Assembly (NCBI RefSeq): GCF_001644575.1 | Contig: NZ_CP015596.1 | Location: forward strand, 372,001-436,000 | Direction of reading: 5' to 3' | DNA from: Mycobacterium adipatum | GTDB lineage: Bacteria > Actinomycetota > Actinomycetes > Mycobacteriales > Mycobacteriaceae | Length of the DNA stretch: 64,000 bases | Shown: one piece after another, positions 8,047 to 16,370 of the stretch | How positions within the stretch are numbered: the stretch's first letter is position 1 | Layout: each line of letters begins with the position of its first letter | The notes under the pieces: model-generated | What the model saw: the letters and a program-made list of their open reading frames with translations, nothing else | Database searches by the model: none | Told to the model about the DNA's origin: nothing | Made by a program: the position numbers and the translations under genes

Positions 8047-9372
8047 CTCATCTATTGTGCTCGCGAAAGTCTCATGCTGCGTGGGGTGCTTGGGAGTAGG
8101 TCTTGGCGGCGGCCAGCCGGATGAGTCGCTGCTGGATCTCGTTGATCCGGTTCGTCAGGCCGGCCAGGTCCAGACTGGCGTAGAGCTCGTCCAGGTAGTG
8201 ACGTTGGGGTTCGAGCATGATCCCGGTGTCCTTGATCCGGTCTGCCGGGGTCCGCGGGTCGTCGTAGCTGCGCACTGACTTCCCCTTGCGGCTCAGGTGA
8301 TATCCGGTGACTTTCTTGGTGGGCAGGAACAGGTTTTTGCGCAGGTTCACCAGCGGCCAGAGCTCGTTCAGGAGCCCCAATTCAGCATCGGTGTCGTAGC
8401 GGTAGTTGAACGCCGAGCGGCGGACGACGGCCTCGTTTTTCTGCTCCACGAACGGGTTGTCGTTGGAGTGGTGGGGCCGGGACCGGGTCATGCGGATGTT
8501 ATGGGCATTGCACCAGGTAGTGACCGGATCGTTGAGGAATTCAGAGCCGTTGTCGCTATGGATGTGGTCGATGGGGTATGGGAATTCGTCCAGGATTTCA
8601 TCCATCGCCTTGACCACCCATTTGGCGGCTTTGTTCTTGATCGCCCGGTTGCTGGTCCAGCCGGTGTACACGTCCGTGGCGGTCAGTGTGAATGCGTACT
8701 GGCCTTTGGCATTGTTGCCGCAATGCGCGACCGTATCGATGGCAACCAGGCCAGGCTGCCAGTCAATATCCGGGATGCGGGACATGATCGGGATCGACTC
8801 GGTGTACTGGTTCCGCCGCGACCTGGTCGTGGACTTCCCGTCCGGATACATCGAGAGCTTGAACGGTGCCAGCAGCCGGTCGATCGTTGCCGCGCTCATC
8901 GCCAGCAACTGGTCATGCACTGCGGGGCTGTAACGGGCCCGCACCCTCCCGAAAGCGCCAGCGCGGATATGGGCGTCCATGTTGGCCAGTGTGGTGCCCA
9001 TGACCGCGGCCAGGTACTTCCCGCAGGGCTGCCCAGCCACGACCCAGACCTGCTGGAGCACCTTCACCGTGTCATAGCCATACGTCGGCGGTCTCGGCTT
9101 GCGCACCTCCATACGGGCCGGGCCCCGCCGCTTGAAGGCCCTGCCCAGCTGCCGCCGGGCATTCGCCCTCGACCAGCCCACCTCCGCCACCAACCGGTCC
9201 AGGATCTCGCCCTTGGCCTTCTTCGACGCCGCCACATACGCGCCGGCTTCCTTCTTAGTGATTTCCCTGCGCGCAGACAACGTCAACCCATACATCCCTC
9301 CAGCACACCAAAGCACCCGACCATGCACCAGAGATTTCGCGAGCATTTCCCAAATGAGCGTGCCAGCGCCGC
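8047..9372 (-). mobile_element. Insertion sequence with integrase-core (rve) transposase
   Basis: The transposase gene at 8072-9295 is bracketed by related ends. CTCATCTATTGTGCTCGCGAAA lies at 8047-8068 (given here as two blocks: CTCATCTATTG and TGCTCGCGAAA). The inward-read right end near 9340-9370 contains TGCTCGCGAAA preceded by CTCATTTGGG. Boundaries are approximate. A closer match to the left end lies at 12388-12409, see the separate entry. Confidence 0.6.
8072..9295 (-). CDS. DDE integrase-core transposase (IS481/ISNCY-like)
   Basis: A 407-aa protein with an N-terminal helix-turn-helix region (EILDRLVAEVGWSRANARRQLG) and an rve-type catalytic core. The first Asp is in LVAIDTVAHCG, the second in HIHSDNGSEFLND and the Glu in NPFVEQKN, with TRSRPHHSND typical of this branch. 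The ATG at 9295 is preceded by GGAGG; longer frames would start inside the terminal repeat. I do not place it confidently in a named IS family. Confidence 0.82.
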   Translation of the reverse strand: MYGLTLSARREITKKEAGAYVAASKKAKGEILDRLVAEVGWSRANARRQLGRAFKRRGPARMEVRKPRPPTYGYDTVKVLQQVWVVAGQPCGKYLAAVMGTTLANMDAHIRAGAFGRVRARYSPAVHDQLLAMSAATIDRLLAPFKLSMYPDGKSTTRSRRNQYTESIPIMSRIPDIDWQPGLVAIDTVAHCGNNAKGQYAFTLTATDVYTGWTSNRAIKNKAAKWVVKAMDEILDEFPYPIDHIHSDNGSEFLNDPVTTWCNAHNIRMTRSRPHHSNDNPFVEQKNEAVVRRSAFNYRYDTDAELGLLNELWPLVNLRKNLFLPTKKVTGYHLSRKGKSVRSYDDPRTPADRIKDTGIMLEPQRHYLDELYASLDLAGLTNRINEIQQRLIRLAAAKTYSQAPHAA

Positions 9373-9640
9373 TGCGCGCCGTGGGTGTCGAAAGTCCCTC
9401 TTGACGCACCTTGCCTCTGGTGAATCGGATGGCTCAGCGGGATGATGGTGGTGTCTGCCGTGTCCGACGCCGGTCGTTCCTTGGTGCTGTTGTTTGGCCC
9501 GTAAATGAGCGTGGTGCGGAGGGTTCCACGGGAACCGTGGATTGTTGCTGTGAGCACGAGTATTAGAGTCCTGATTTAATTCCACCCTCTACATGGCAGG
9601 CATCACCACCCATTGAAACAAGCAGGTTAGGAGGTGTCCC

Positions 9641-10882
9641 GTGGACTTGGTTCATGAACGTGCCGCGGGCATTGATATTTCCAAGGGTGACGCGAAGGTC
9701 GCCATCCGGTCCCCGGGCAAGCGTGCCGGGACTTTTTCCACCGAGGTCACCACCTGGGGTTCCACCACCAATCAGATCCTCGCCCTGCGGGACATGCTGG
9801 TCGCCGCGAAGGTCACCACGGTGGTCATGGAGGCAACCAGTGATTACTGGAAGCCGTTCTACTACCTGATGGAGGACCTCCTGCCAGTGATGCTCGTCAA
9901 TGCGAAGGCGGCCCGCAACATTCCCGGGCGAAAAACTGACGTGTCCGACGCTTCCTGGTTAGCTCAGCTCGGTGCGCACGGGCTGCTGCGCCCTTGTTTT
10001 GTCCCGCCTCAACCGATCCGCGTACTTCGGGATTTGACCCGGGCACGAACCATCGCCACCCAGGACCGGACCCGGGAAGTCCAACGACTGGAGAAATTTC
10101 TGGAGTCTACCGGCCTTAAGCTCTCGGACCATGTTTCGGACCTGATGGGTGTCTCCTCCCGGGCCATGCTCAAGGCACTTATCAAGGGTGAGCGGGATCC
10201 GCAGGTGTTGGCTGACCTGGCTCGGGGGCGCATGCGCGTGCGGGTTCCCGAGCTCGTAGAGGCGCTGACCGGACGCTTCGAGGTGCACCATGCTTATCTT
10301 TGCAACATGCATCTGGAACGCATCGATTCCATCACTCGGTGCGTCGAGGAACTCACCACCCGCATCAACGAGGCGATGGAACCCTTTCAAACGGCACGGG
10401 AATTTCTAGCTACCATTCCCGGGGTCTCCACCCTCGTGGCCGATGTCATCATCGCCGAAACCGGGGCAGACATGAGCTCCTTCCAGAGCCCGGGCCGACT
10501 CGCATCCTGGGCGGGCCTAAGCCCAGGATCCAACGAGTCTGCCGGCCGGGCAAAGTCCACCAGGACCCGACCTGGGAACCGCTATCTCAAGGGCGCTCTG
10601 GGCGTCGCGGCCTTGTCGATTTCCAGAAACCCCAAGAACAGCTACCTCGGGGCACGCTATAAGAGACTCATTGTGCGCCGCGGCAAGATGAAAGCCATCG
10701 TCGCCACCCAACACTCCATCCTCACCGCCGTCTGGCACATGCTCGCGGACGGCGAGTGCTACCACGACCCAGGATCCGACTTCTTTACCAAAAAGGACCC
10801 CACCCGCACCAAGAACAACGCCATCCGCCGCCTCCAAGAACTCGGCTACAACGTCACCTTAAGTAACCAGGAGGCAGCCTGA
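9641..10882 (+). CDS. IS110-family transposase
   Basis: A 413-aa DEDD-type transposase. The N-terminal RuvC-like domain has GIDISKGDAKVA (first Asp), VVMEATSDYW (Glu) and the Asp pair in GRKTDVSDASW. The C-terminal transposase-20 domain has ATIPGVSTLVADVIIAETG and GRLASWAGLSPG, with the active serine typical of this family. AGGAGGTG precedes the GTG start at 9641. IS110 elements lack conventional inverted repeats, so I cannot set its outer limits; 9410-9640 and 10883-10914 hold no other gene I can see. Confidence 0.9.
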   Translation: MDLVHERAAGIDISKGDAKVAIRSPGKRAGTFSTEVTTWGSTTNQILALRDMLVAAKVTTVVMEATSDYWKPFYYLMEDLLPVMLVNAKAARNIPGRKTDVSDASWLAQLGAHGLLRPCFVPPQPIRVLRDLTRARTIATQDRTREVQRLEKFLESTGLKLSDHVSDLMGVSSRAMLKALIKGERDPQVLADLARGRMRVRVPELVEALTGRFEVHHAYLCNMHLERIDSITRCVEELTTRINEAMEPFQTAREFLATIPGVSTLVADVIIAETGADMSSFQSPGRLASWAGLSPGSNESAGRAKSTRTRPGNRYLKGALGVAALSISRNPKNSYLGARYKRLIVRRGKMKAIVATQHSILTAVWHMLADGECYHDPGSDFFTKKDPTRTKNNAIRRLQELGYNVTLSNQEAA

Positions 10883-10923
10883 CCCACCTTACTTTCGTAT
10901 TAGGCACGCACCCCATTTCGCGA

Positions 10924-12387
10924 GGAGCAATGATCAGAACCTGTGGATCCCGGGAGGACGCACCTTCCCGGATGATGATCTTTGACGAAACAGGATTCTG
11001 ATCAAGACCAGCGTTGGCGCGCTGGCGGGAAGGCACGCCCGTGCTCACGGTAGTACACGAAGGCCGAGACCCGAACGAGGCCGGCGACGCCGCCGGTGCA
11101 GGCCGGTCGCTGCTCGATGAGATCGTTCGCGACGGTGCCCGGCAGATGCTCGCCGCAGCCCTGCAGGCCGAGGTCGCCGATTACATCGCCCGGCACGCCG
11201 GTGAAGTCGACGACAACGGCCACCGCCTCGTCGTACGCAACGGCTACCACACCGAACGCGACGTGATGACCGCCGCCGGTGCGGTGACGGTGAAGGCGCC
11301 ACGGGTCAACGACAAGCGCATCGATCCCGAGACAGGCCAGCGTAAGAGGTTCTCGTCGGCGATCCTGCCGGCCTGGGCCCGCAGGTCCACCCAAGTGTCC
11401 GAGGTGTTGCCGCTGCTGTACCTGCACGGCCTGTCGACCAGCGACTTCGGGCCCGCCCTCGAGCAGTTCCTCGGCTCCGGTGCCGGCCTGTCGCCGGCCT
11501 CGATCACCCGGCTGACCGCGCAGTGGCAGGACGAGGCGAAAGCCTTCGGACAGCGGGATCTCTCGCAAGTCGACTACGTCTACCTGTGGGTCGACGGCAT
11601 CCACCTGAAGGTGCGGCTCGAGCAGGAGAAACTCTGTCTGCTGGTCATGCTGGGGGTGCGGGCCGACGGACGTAAGGAACTCGTCGCCCTGGCCGACGGC
11701 TACCGCGAATCCACCGAATGCTGGGCCGATCTGCTGCGGGACTGCCGCCGCCGCGGAATGCGGGCCCCGGTGCTCGCGATCGGGGACGGCGCGCTGGGAT
11801 TCTGGAAGGCACTGCGGGAAGTGTTCCCCGACACCCGCGAACAACGCTGCTGGTTCCACAAGCAATCCAACGTCCTTGCAGCACTCCCGAAGTCCGCGCA
11901 TCCCGGCGCGTTGGCGGCGATGAAGGAGATCATCGGAGCCGAGGACATCGACAAGGCGCAGATCGCGATCGCGGCGTTCGAACAGGACTACGGTGCGAAA
12001 TATCCGAAGGCAGTGAAGAAGATCGTCGATGACGCCGATGTGTTGCTCGAGTACTTTCGGTATCCGGCCGAGCATTGGGTGCATCTGCGTACGACGAATC
12101 CGATCGAATCGACTTTTGCGACGGTGCGGCTTCGGACCAGGGTGACCAAGGGTCCGGGTTCACGAGCGGCGGGGATGGCGATGGCCTACAAGCTGATCGA
12201 GGCCGCGCAGTCGCGGTGGCGGGCGGTCAACGCACCGCAGCTGGTCGCACTGGTGCGAGCGGGCGCGCTGTTCCACAAGGGCAAGCTCCTCGAACGGCCG
12301 GTCGACATCACCCCGGAACCCTCGCCCGACACTCCGGTGTCCGAGGTCGCCTGACGACCCCCGATCCACAGGATTTGACTATTCCTC
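10924..12387 (+). mobile_element. IS256-family insertion sequence, diverged copy with 9-bp target duplication
   Basis: A 1464-bp element starting GAGCAATGATCAGAACCTGT and ending with the complement of GAGGAATAGTCAAATCCTGT. It is flanked by perfect direct repeats TTTCGCGAG at 10915-10923 and 12388-12396. This is a clean, probably recent insertion. Its transposase is similar but not identical to that of copies 1-3. The element lies immediately upstream of the phthalate operon promoter. Confidence 0.93.
11041..12354 (+). CDS. IS256-family transposase (diverged copy)
   Basis: A 437-aa mutator-type transposase with the same architecture as copy 1 but many substitutions, for example VVHEGRDPNEAGDAAG in place of VVDNNDDSNETRNAAG at the N-terminus and REVFPDTREQRCWFHKQSN in the core. 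The catalytic contexts YVYLWVDGIHLK and AIGDGALGFW are intact, so it is probably active. The GTG at 11041 corresponds to the start chosen in the other copies. Confidence 0.9.
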   Translation: MLTVVHEGRDPNEAGDAAGAGRSLLDEIVRDGARQMLAAALQAEVADYIARHAGEVDDNGHRLVVRNGYHTERDVMTAAGAVTVKAPRVNDKRIDPETGQRKRFSSAILPAWARRSTQVSEVLPLLYLHGLSTSDFGPALEQFLGSGAGLSPASITRLTAQWQDEAKAFGQRDLSQVDYVYLWVDGIHLKVRLEQEKLCLLVMLGVRADGRKELVALADGYRESTECWADLLRDCRRRGMRAPVLAIGDGALGFWKALREVFPDTREQRCWFHKQSNVLAALPKSAHPGALAAMKEIIGAEDIDKAQIAIAAFEQDYGAKYPKAVKKIVDDADVLLEYFRYPAEHWVHLRTTNPIESTFATVRLRTRVTKGPGSRAAGMAMAYKLIEAAQSRWRAVNAPQLVALVRAGALFHKGKLLERPVDITPEPSPDTPVSEVA

Positions 12388-12409
12388 TTTCGCGAGCACT
12401 TTAGATGAG
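12388..12409. repeat. Solo terminal repeat of the integrase-core IS, split by IS256
   Basis: Joining 10915-10923 to 12397-12409 (the IS256 target site) gives a sequence whose complement reads CTCATCTAAAG then TGCTCGCGAAA. This matches 20 of 22 bases of the left end of the rve-type element at 8047-8068. It is either the true far end of that element or a stump of a second copy. Confidence 0.55.
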
Positions 12410-12422
12410 TCTCGTCGGGGGC

Positions 12423-12485
12423 TTGACGAACGCCACACTTTAAGTCATTCTCTTTCTAAAAGAAACTATCTCTGATTACCAGAGA
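12423..12485 (+). promoter_or_regulatory. Putative pht operon promoter with perfect dyad operator
   Basis: TTGACG (12423-12428), 17 bp, then CATTCT (12446-12451) resembles a sigma-A promoter. Just downstream lie an imperfect dyad, TTTCTAAAAGAAA (12453-12465), and a perfect one, TCTCTG-N5-CAGAGA (12469-12485). The start codon at 12525 has AAGGAG at 12511-12516. The dyad is a plausible site for the IclR-type regulator encoded at the end of the operon. All functional statements are inferred from sequence. Confidence 0.5.
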
Positions 12486-12524
12486 TGACTGGCGTCTTGC
12501 CGGCCCGGACAAGGAGATCCATCA

Positions 12525-13988
12525 ATGACTGACCACAGCGGCGTGATTCAGGATGTACGGCAGGGCATGATCCCTGCACACATTTACAACGACAAAGAGA
12601 TCTTCGAGCTTGAAAAGGAGCGGGTCTTTGGTCGCAGCTGGCTTTTCGTCGCCCACGAATCCGAGGTGCCCGAAGCTGGCGACTACGTGGTGCGCCGCGT
12701 CCTGGAAGACTCATTCATCATTTCCCGTGATGAACATGGAGAAATCCGGGCACTGTTCAACATGTGCCTTCACCGCGGCATGCAGGTCTGCCGCACGGAG
12801 ATGGGAAACGCTTCCCACTTCCGTTGCCCGTACCACGGGTGGTCCTACCGTAACGACGGCCGCATAGTCGGACTGCCCTTCCACAAAGAGGCATACGGCG
12901 GCGAAGAGGGCTTCAAGAAGCAGGGGCAGACGTTGCTGCCTGCTCCTTCCCTGGGCATCTACAACGGCCTTATCTTCGTCAGCCTGGATCCTGACGCAGA
13001 GCCGTTGGAGGACTTCCTGGGTGACTTCAAGTTCTACATGGACTACTACACGAAGCAAAGCTCCGGCGGGATTGAACTGCGCGGGCCGCAGCGGTGGCGG
13101 GTCAAGGCCAACTGGAAAATCGGAGCCGAAAACTTCGCCGGCGACATGTATCACACCCCCCAGACCCACACCTCCGTCGTCGAAATTGGTTTGTTCCGCG
13201 AACCAAAGGCGGAAAAGCGCAAGGACGGGACAACCTATTGGGCCGGCAACGGCGGCGGAACTACCTACAAGCTTCCCGAAGGAAGCCTGGAGGACCGCCT
13301 CCGCTACGTGGGCTACCCGGACGAGATGATCGCCCGCATGAAAGAGCAGTGGAGCCAGGAGCAGCTCGACGTCGTGGGCAAGGACGGGTTCATGGTGTCG
13401 GCGGCGTCGGTGTTCCCGAACATGAGCTTCGTGCACAACTGGCCACGGGTCGAAGAAGACTCCGATGAAGTGCTCCCGTTCATCTCCATCCGGCAGTGGC
13501 AGCCAATCAGTGAAGACGAGACCGAGATCGTATCGTGGTTCGCCGTCGACAAGAACGCGCCCGAAGAGTTTAAGGCACTTTCCTACAAGGCCTATCTCAT
13601 GTGCTTTGGCAGCGGCGGCATGTTCGAGCAGGACGACGTGGAAAACTGGGTTTCCTTGACCAGCACCGCCGGCGGCCCGATGGCACGGCGCCTGCTGCTG
13701 AACAGCCGCATGGGCATGCTGGAAAACGGACAGAACGTCGTCGAACCCCTGACCCCCGAGCAGTACTCCGGCCCCGGCTCGACCCGCGTCGGATACAGCG
13801 AATACAACCAGCGTGAACTGCTCCTGCGATGGGCCAACCATCTTGAACGACCGATGGAAAAAGCGGCCCAGGTGCACGTCGGCAGCAATCCGGTGCAGGA
13901 CTGTCCGTCTGACACCCCGGATTCTTTCCCGGCTCCCGCTGAGCACAACGGGCACGCCCCGGCAATGACCGTTTCGAAGGAGGGCTAG
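12525..13988 (+). CDS. phtAa: Phthalate 3,4-dioxygenase large (alpha) subunit
   Basis: A 487-aa Rieske non-haem iron oxygenase subunit. The 2Fe-2S ligands are C81/H83 (CLH) and C101/H104 (CPYH). The mononuclear iron site has D207, H210 and H215 in GDMYHTPQTH. These enzymes add both atoms of O2 to an aromatic ring, giving a cis-dihydrodiol, with electrons from the ferredoxin and reductase encoded downstream. Assignment to phthalate rests on the gene order alpha, beta, 3Fe-4S ferredoxin, reductase, class II aldolase and IclR regulator, which matches the actinobacterial pht operons. The sequence alone would also allow another bicyclic or carboxylated aromatic substrate. Confidence 0.85.
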   Translation: MTDHSGVIQDVRQGMIPAHIYNDKEIFELEKERVFGRSWLFVAHESEVPEAGDYVVRRVLEDSFIISRDEHGEIRALFNMCLHRGMQVCRTEMGNASHFRCPYHGWSYRNDGRIVGLPFHKEAYGGEEGFKKQGQTLLPAPSLGIYNGLIFVSLDPDAEPLEDFLGDFKFYMDYYTKQSSGGIELRGPQRWRVKANWKIGAENFAGDMYHTPQTHTSVVEIGLFREPKAEKRKDGTTYWAGNGGGTTYKLPEGSLEDRLRYVGYPDEMIARMKEQWSQEQLDVVGKDGFMVSAASVFPNMSFVHNWPRVEEDSDEVLPFISIRQWQPISEDETEIVSWFAVDKNAPEEFKALSYKAYLMCFGSGGMFEQDDVENWVSLTSTAGGPMARRLLLNSRMGMLENGQNVVEPLTPEQYSGPGSTRVGYSEYNQRELLLRWANHLERPMEKAAQVHVGSNPVQDCPSDTPDSFPAPAEHNGHAPAMTVSKEG

Positions 13989-13990
13989 CC

Positions 13991-14596
13991 GTGGGTATTG
14001 AAGCCGTAACCGAACGCAGCAACAAATCTCTCTCGGAGCAGTCGGTGCTGGGAGGGCACGCCCCCCGTACTCAGAGGACGGGTGACTCCCTGCCGTTCAA
14101 TGATGAACTTCATCTGCAAGCCCACAAGTGGCTTGTCGATGAATCCTATTTGCTCGACGCACAGGAGTACGACGAGTGGCTGAGCCGCCTCACGGACGAC
14201 GTGCACTATCTCATGCCGGTGAGGGTGACCACTGCCCTCGGGGCCGGTTACAGCACGTCTCCCGGGATGGCGCACATGGATGAAAACAAGTACTCGCTGA
14301 GCCGCAGGGCGGCGCGCTTCGCCACGGAACACGCCTGGACCGAAGACCCTCCGTCGCGGCTGCGCCACTACGTCACCAACGTCCGGACGTTCCGTACCGG
14401 TAACCCGGATGAGATCATCGTGGATTCGGCGGTCCTGCTGTTCCGCAGCCGGGGCGACGTCCGCGAGGCCGCGACCGTGTCGGCAGGCAGGGAGGATCTG
14501 CTGCGCCGCACCGGCTCCGGCTGGCAGCTCGCCCGCCGCACCATCATGGTCGACGAGGCGGTCATCCGGATGCAGAATCTGGCCATATTCCTATGA
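13991..14596 (+). CDS. phtAb: Phthalate 3,4-dioxygenase small (beta) subunit
   Basis: A 201-aa NTF2/SnoaL-fold protein of the ring-hydroxylating dioxygenase beta-subunit family. Features include LHLQAHKWLVDESYLLDAQEYDEWLSRL, DDVHYLMPVRVT, RLRHYVTNVRT and the end ARRTIMVDEAVIRMQNLAIFL. The family is typically 160-200 aa and has no cofactor; it supports the alpha3beta3 hexamer. The GTG start lies two bases after the alpha stop, with GGAGG of the alpha tail as ribosome site. Its stop overlaps the next start (ATGA at 14593). Confidence 0.87.
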   Translation: MGIEAVTERSNKSLSEQSVLGGHAPRTQRTGDSLPFNDELHLQAHKWLVDESYLLDAQEYDEWLSRLTDDVHYLMPVRVTTALGAGYSTSPGMAHMDENKYSLSRRAARFATEHAWTEDPPSRLRHYVTNVRTFRTGNPDEIIVDSAVLLFRSRGDVREAATVSAGREDLLRRTGSGWQLARRTIMVDEAVIRMQNLAIFL

Positions 14597-14925
14597 AACT
14601 CGAATGGGAAGGCGAAGAGGAGGACCGCCTTGCCGCCATTCGAGCGGCGGAGGAGCGCGACCGGCTGGAAGCACGGGTCAACGGCGCTCCGATCGTGATC
14701 GCCAACGAATTCTCCGAAGTCCAGGTAAGCCGCGTCGAGACGCGGAACGGCTCGCGGCTGATGATCAAGTCCCCGCGCTCCGGCCAGTGGGTGTCCCTGT
14801 GCCCCCTGGAGCTGGAAGCCCTCACCTGGCAGGCGCCGGCAACCTTCTCGGCCATGATCGGGCATCCGTTCGGGCCGCTTGTCACCGAGGACGAGCAGCC
14901 GCCCCAGAACAAAAACAACATCTAG
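14593..14925 (+). CDS. Conserved small protein in the phthalate operon, function unknown
   Basis: A 110-aa protein translationally coupled to the beta subunit by an ATGA overlap. It begins with a charged helix (KLEWEGEEEDRLAAIRAAEERDRLEARV) and continues with a beta-rich segment (EVQVSRVETRNGSRLMIKSPRSGQWVSLCPLELEALTW). There is no signal peptide, metal motif or transmembrane segment. Its place between oxygenase and ferredoxin genes suggests a role in oxygenase assembly or activity, but nothing in the sequence proves that. Confidence 0.75.
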   Translation: MKLEWEGEEEDRLAAIRAAEERDRLEARVNGAPIVIANEFSEVQVSRVETRNGSRLMIKSPRSGQWVSLCPLELEALTWQAPATFSAMIGHPFGPLVTEDEQPPQNKNNI

Positions 14926-14943
14926 AGGCCAAGGAGATTGACA

Positions 14944-15138
14944 ATGCCTACCGTAAAAGCAGATCTGCAAGCCTGCCAGGGCTACGCCAACTGCGTCGTT
15001 GGGGCACCCGACTACTTTGATCTGGATGACGACGGAATCGTTGTTCTCCTCAGGACCAAAGTTCCCGAGGCCGAGCGTTCCCGTGTCACCGAGGCTGCCC
15101 GCAGCTGCCCGGTGTCCGCCCTAGTAGTGGAGGACTGA
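14944..15138 (+). CDS. phtAc: [3Fe-4S] ferredoxin of the dioxygenase
   Basis: A 64-aa ferredoxin with C11, C17 and C55 (CQGYANC ... SCP). The usual fourth-ligand position between C11 and C17 is Y14, giving the C-x5-C ... CP pattern of single-cluster [3Fe-4S] ferredoxins, which commonly serve P450s and actinobacterial phthalate dioxygenases. AAGGAG at 14931-14936 fixes the ATG at 14944. The stop overlaps the reductase start (TGATG). Confidence 0.9.
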   Translation: MPTVKADLQACQGYANCVVGAPDYFDLDDDGIVVLLRTKVPEAERSRVTEAARSCPVSALVVED

Positions 15139-16370
15139 TGAACACGACCACAGTTATCGTCGGCTCCTCAACCGGCGGCGTGCGTGCTGCCCAGTCCCTG
15201 CGCCTGGAGGGGTATGAAGGCGACATCGTCCTCGTCGGTGCTGAGACGGAACTCCCGTACGACAAGCCGCCGTTGTCCAAATCCGTCCTCTCCGGCAAAG
15301 CAGAGGAGTTGTCCATCCGCCTCCTTACCCGCGAGCAGGCGGAGGAAGCCAGCATCCGGCTGCTGCTCGGGCACGCCGCCACAGGCATCGATGTCGCCGG
15401 AAACCTGTTGTACCTCCAGGACCACGAACCCCTACACTTCGACAACCTTGTGATCGCCACGGGCGCATCTGCCCGACCCTCACCCTGGGGCCAACGGCCC
15501 GGGATCCACGTGCTCCGTTCCCTGGACGATGCCCGGAAACTGCGCGCCGACCTCCTCAAAGGCGGGGAACTGGCAGTGATCGGCGCCGGTTTCATCGGTG
15601 CCGAAGCAGCCGCGACGGCACGTACGCTCGGTCTGGAAGTGACAGTCATCGACCCGATGCCCATACCAATGAGCCGCATCTTCAACGCCGAAATCGCACA
15701 GCTGTTTGGAGAACTCCACCGCAACAACGGCGTCACCACGATCTTTGGCACCGGAGTCGAGGCCATTGAGGGCGAGCACGGGTCCTTCAGCGTCAGGCTT
15801 ACCAACGGCCAGACAGTACAAGCCGCCACCGTTCTCATCGGGATCGGCGCGGTTCCCAACGACGCCTGGCTGGCCTCCTCGGGACTGCTGGTGGACAACG
15901 GCGTCGTGCTGGACGAGTTCTGCAGGGCTGTGGACGCCCCGAACGTGTATGGCGTCGGCGACGTGGCGCGCTGGCGGCATCAGAAGCACGGTGCGGACAT
16001 CCGGATCGAGCACTGGACAAACGCGGTTGAGCAAGCCTCATGCGTCGCCCACAACATCACCCATCCGGACAGTCCCCGCGAGTACACACCGGTTGAATAC
16101 GTCTGGAGCGACCAGCACGACTGGAAAATCCAGGTCGTCGGTCGCGTGGGAGGCAACGCCGACCATGTCCTCATCGGAGACCCTGAGCTGCACGGTCGGT
16201 TCGCAGCGCTCTACACCACCGACGGAGTGGAACTGTACGGTGCCGCGATCGTGAACTGGCCGAAGGCCCTGCTTGCCTGCCGCCGCGGCATGGGATCAGG
16301 GATCGGCGTGCAGGAACTGCGCGACAAACTCGAGCTCCTGCTCGAGCCCCGGCCGACGGCGGCACTCTGA
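15138..16370 (+). CDS. phtAd: Ferredoxin reductase of the dioxygenase
   Basis: A 410-aa FAD/NADH-dependent reductase of the BphA4/putidaredoxin-reductase family. The FAD-binding N-terminus TVIVGSSTGGVRAAQSL is slightly atypical, with serines in the GxGxxG loop. LPYDKPPLSKSVLSG is family-typical, the NAD motif is AVIGAGFIGAEAAATA, and the second FAD motif is VYGVGDVARWRH. It passes electrons from NADH to the ferredoxin encoded just upstream. Start and stop overlap both neighbours by a few bases, indicating one polycistronic message. Confidence 0.88.
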   Translation: MNTTTVIVGSSTGGVRAAQSLRLEGYEGDIVLVGAETELPYDKPPLSKSVLSGKAEELSIRLLTREQAEEASIRLLLGHAATGIDVAGNLLYLQDHEPLHFDNLVIATGASARPSPWGQRPGIHVLRSLDDARKLRADLLKGGELAVIGAGFIGAEAAATARTLGLEVTVIDPMPIPMSRIFNAEIAQLFGELHRNNGVTTIFGTGVEAIEGEHGSFSVRLTNGQTVQAATVLIGIGAVPNDAWLASSGLLVDNGVVLDEFCRAVDAPNVYGVGDVARWRHQKHGADIRIEHWTNAVEQASCVAHNITHPDSPREYTPVEYVWSDQHDWKIQVVGRVGGNADHVLIGDPELHGRFAALYTTDGVELYGAAIVNWPKALLACRRGMGSGIGVQELRDKLELLLEPRPTAAL

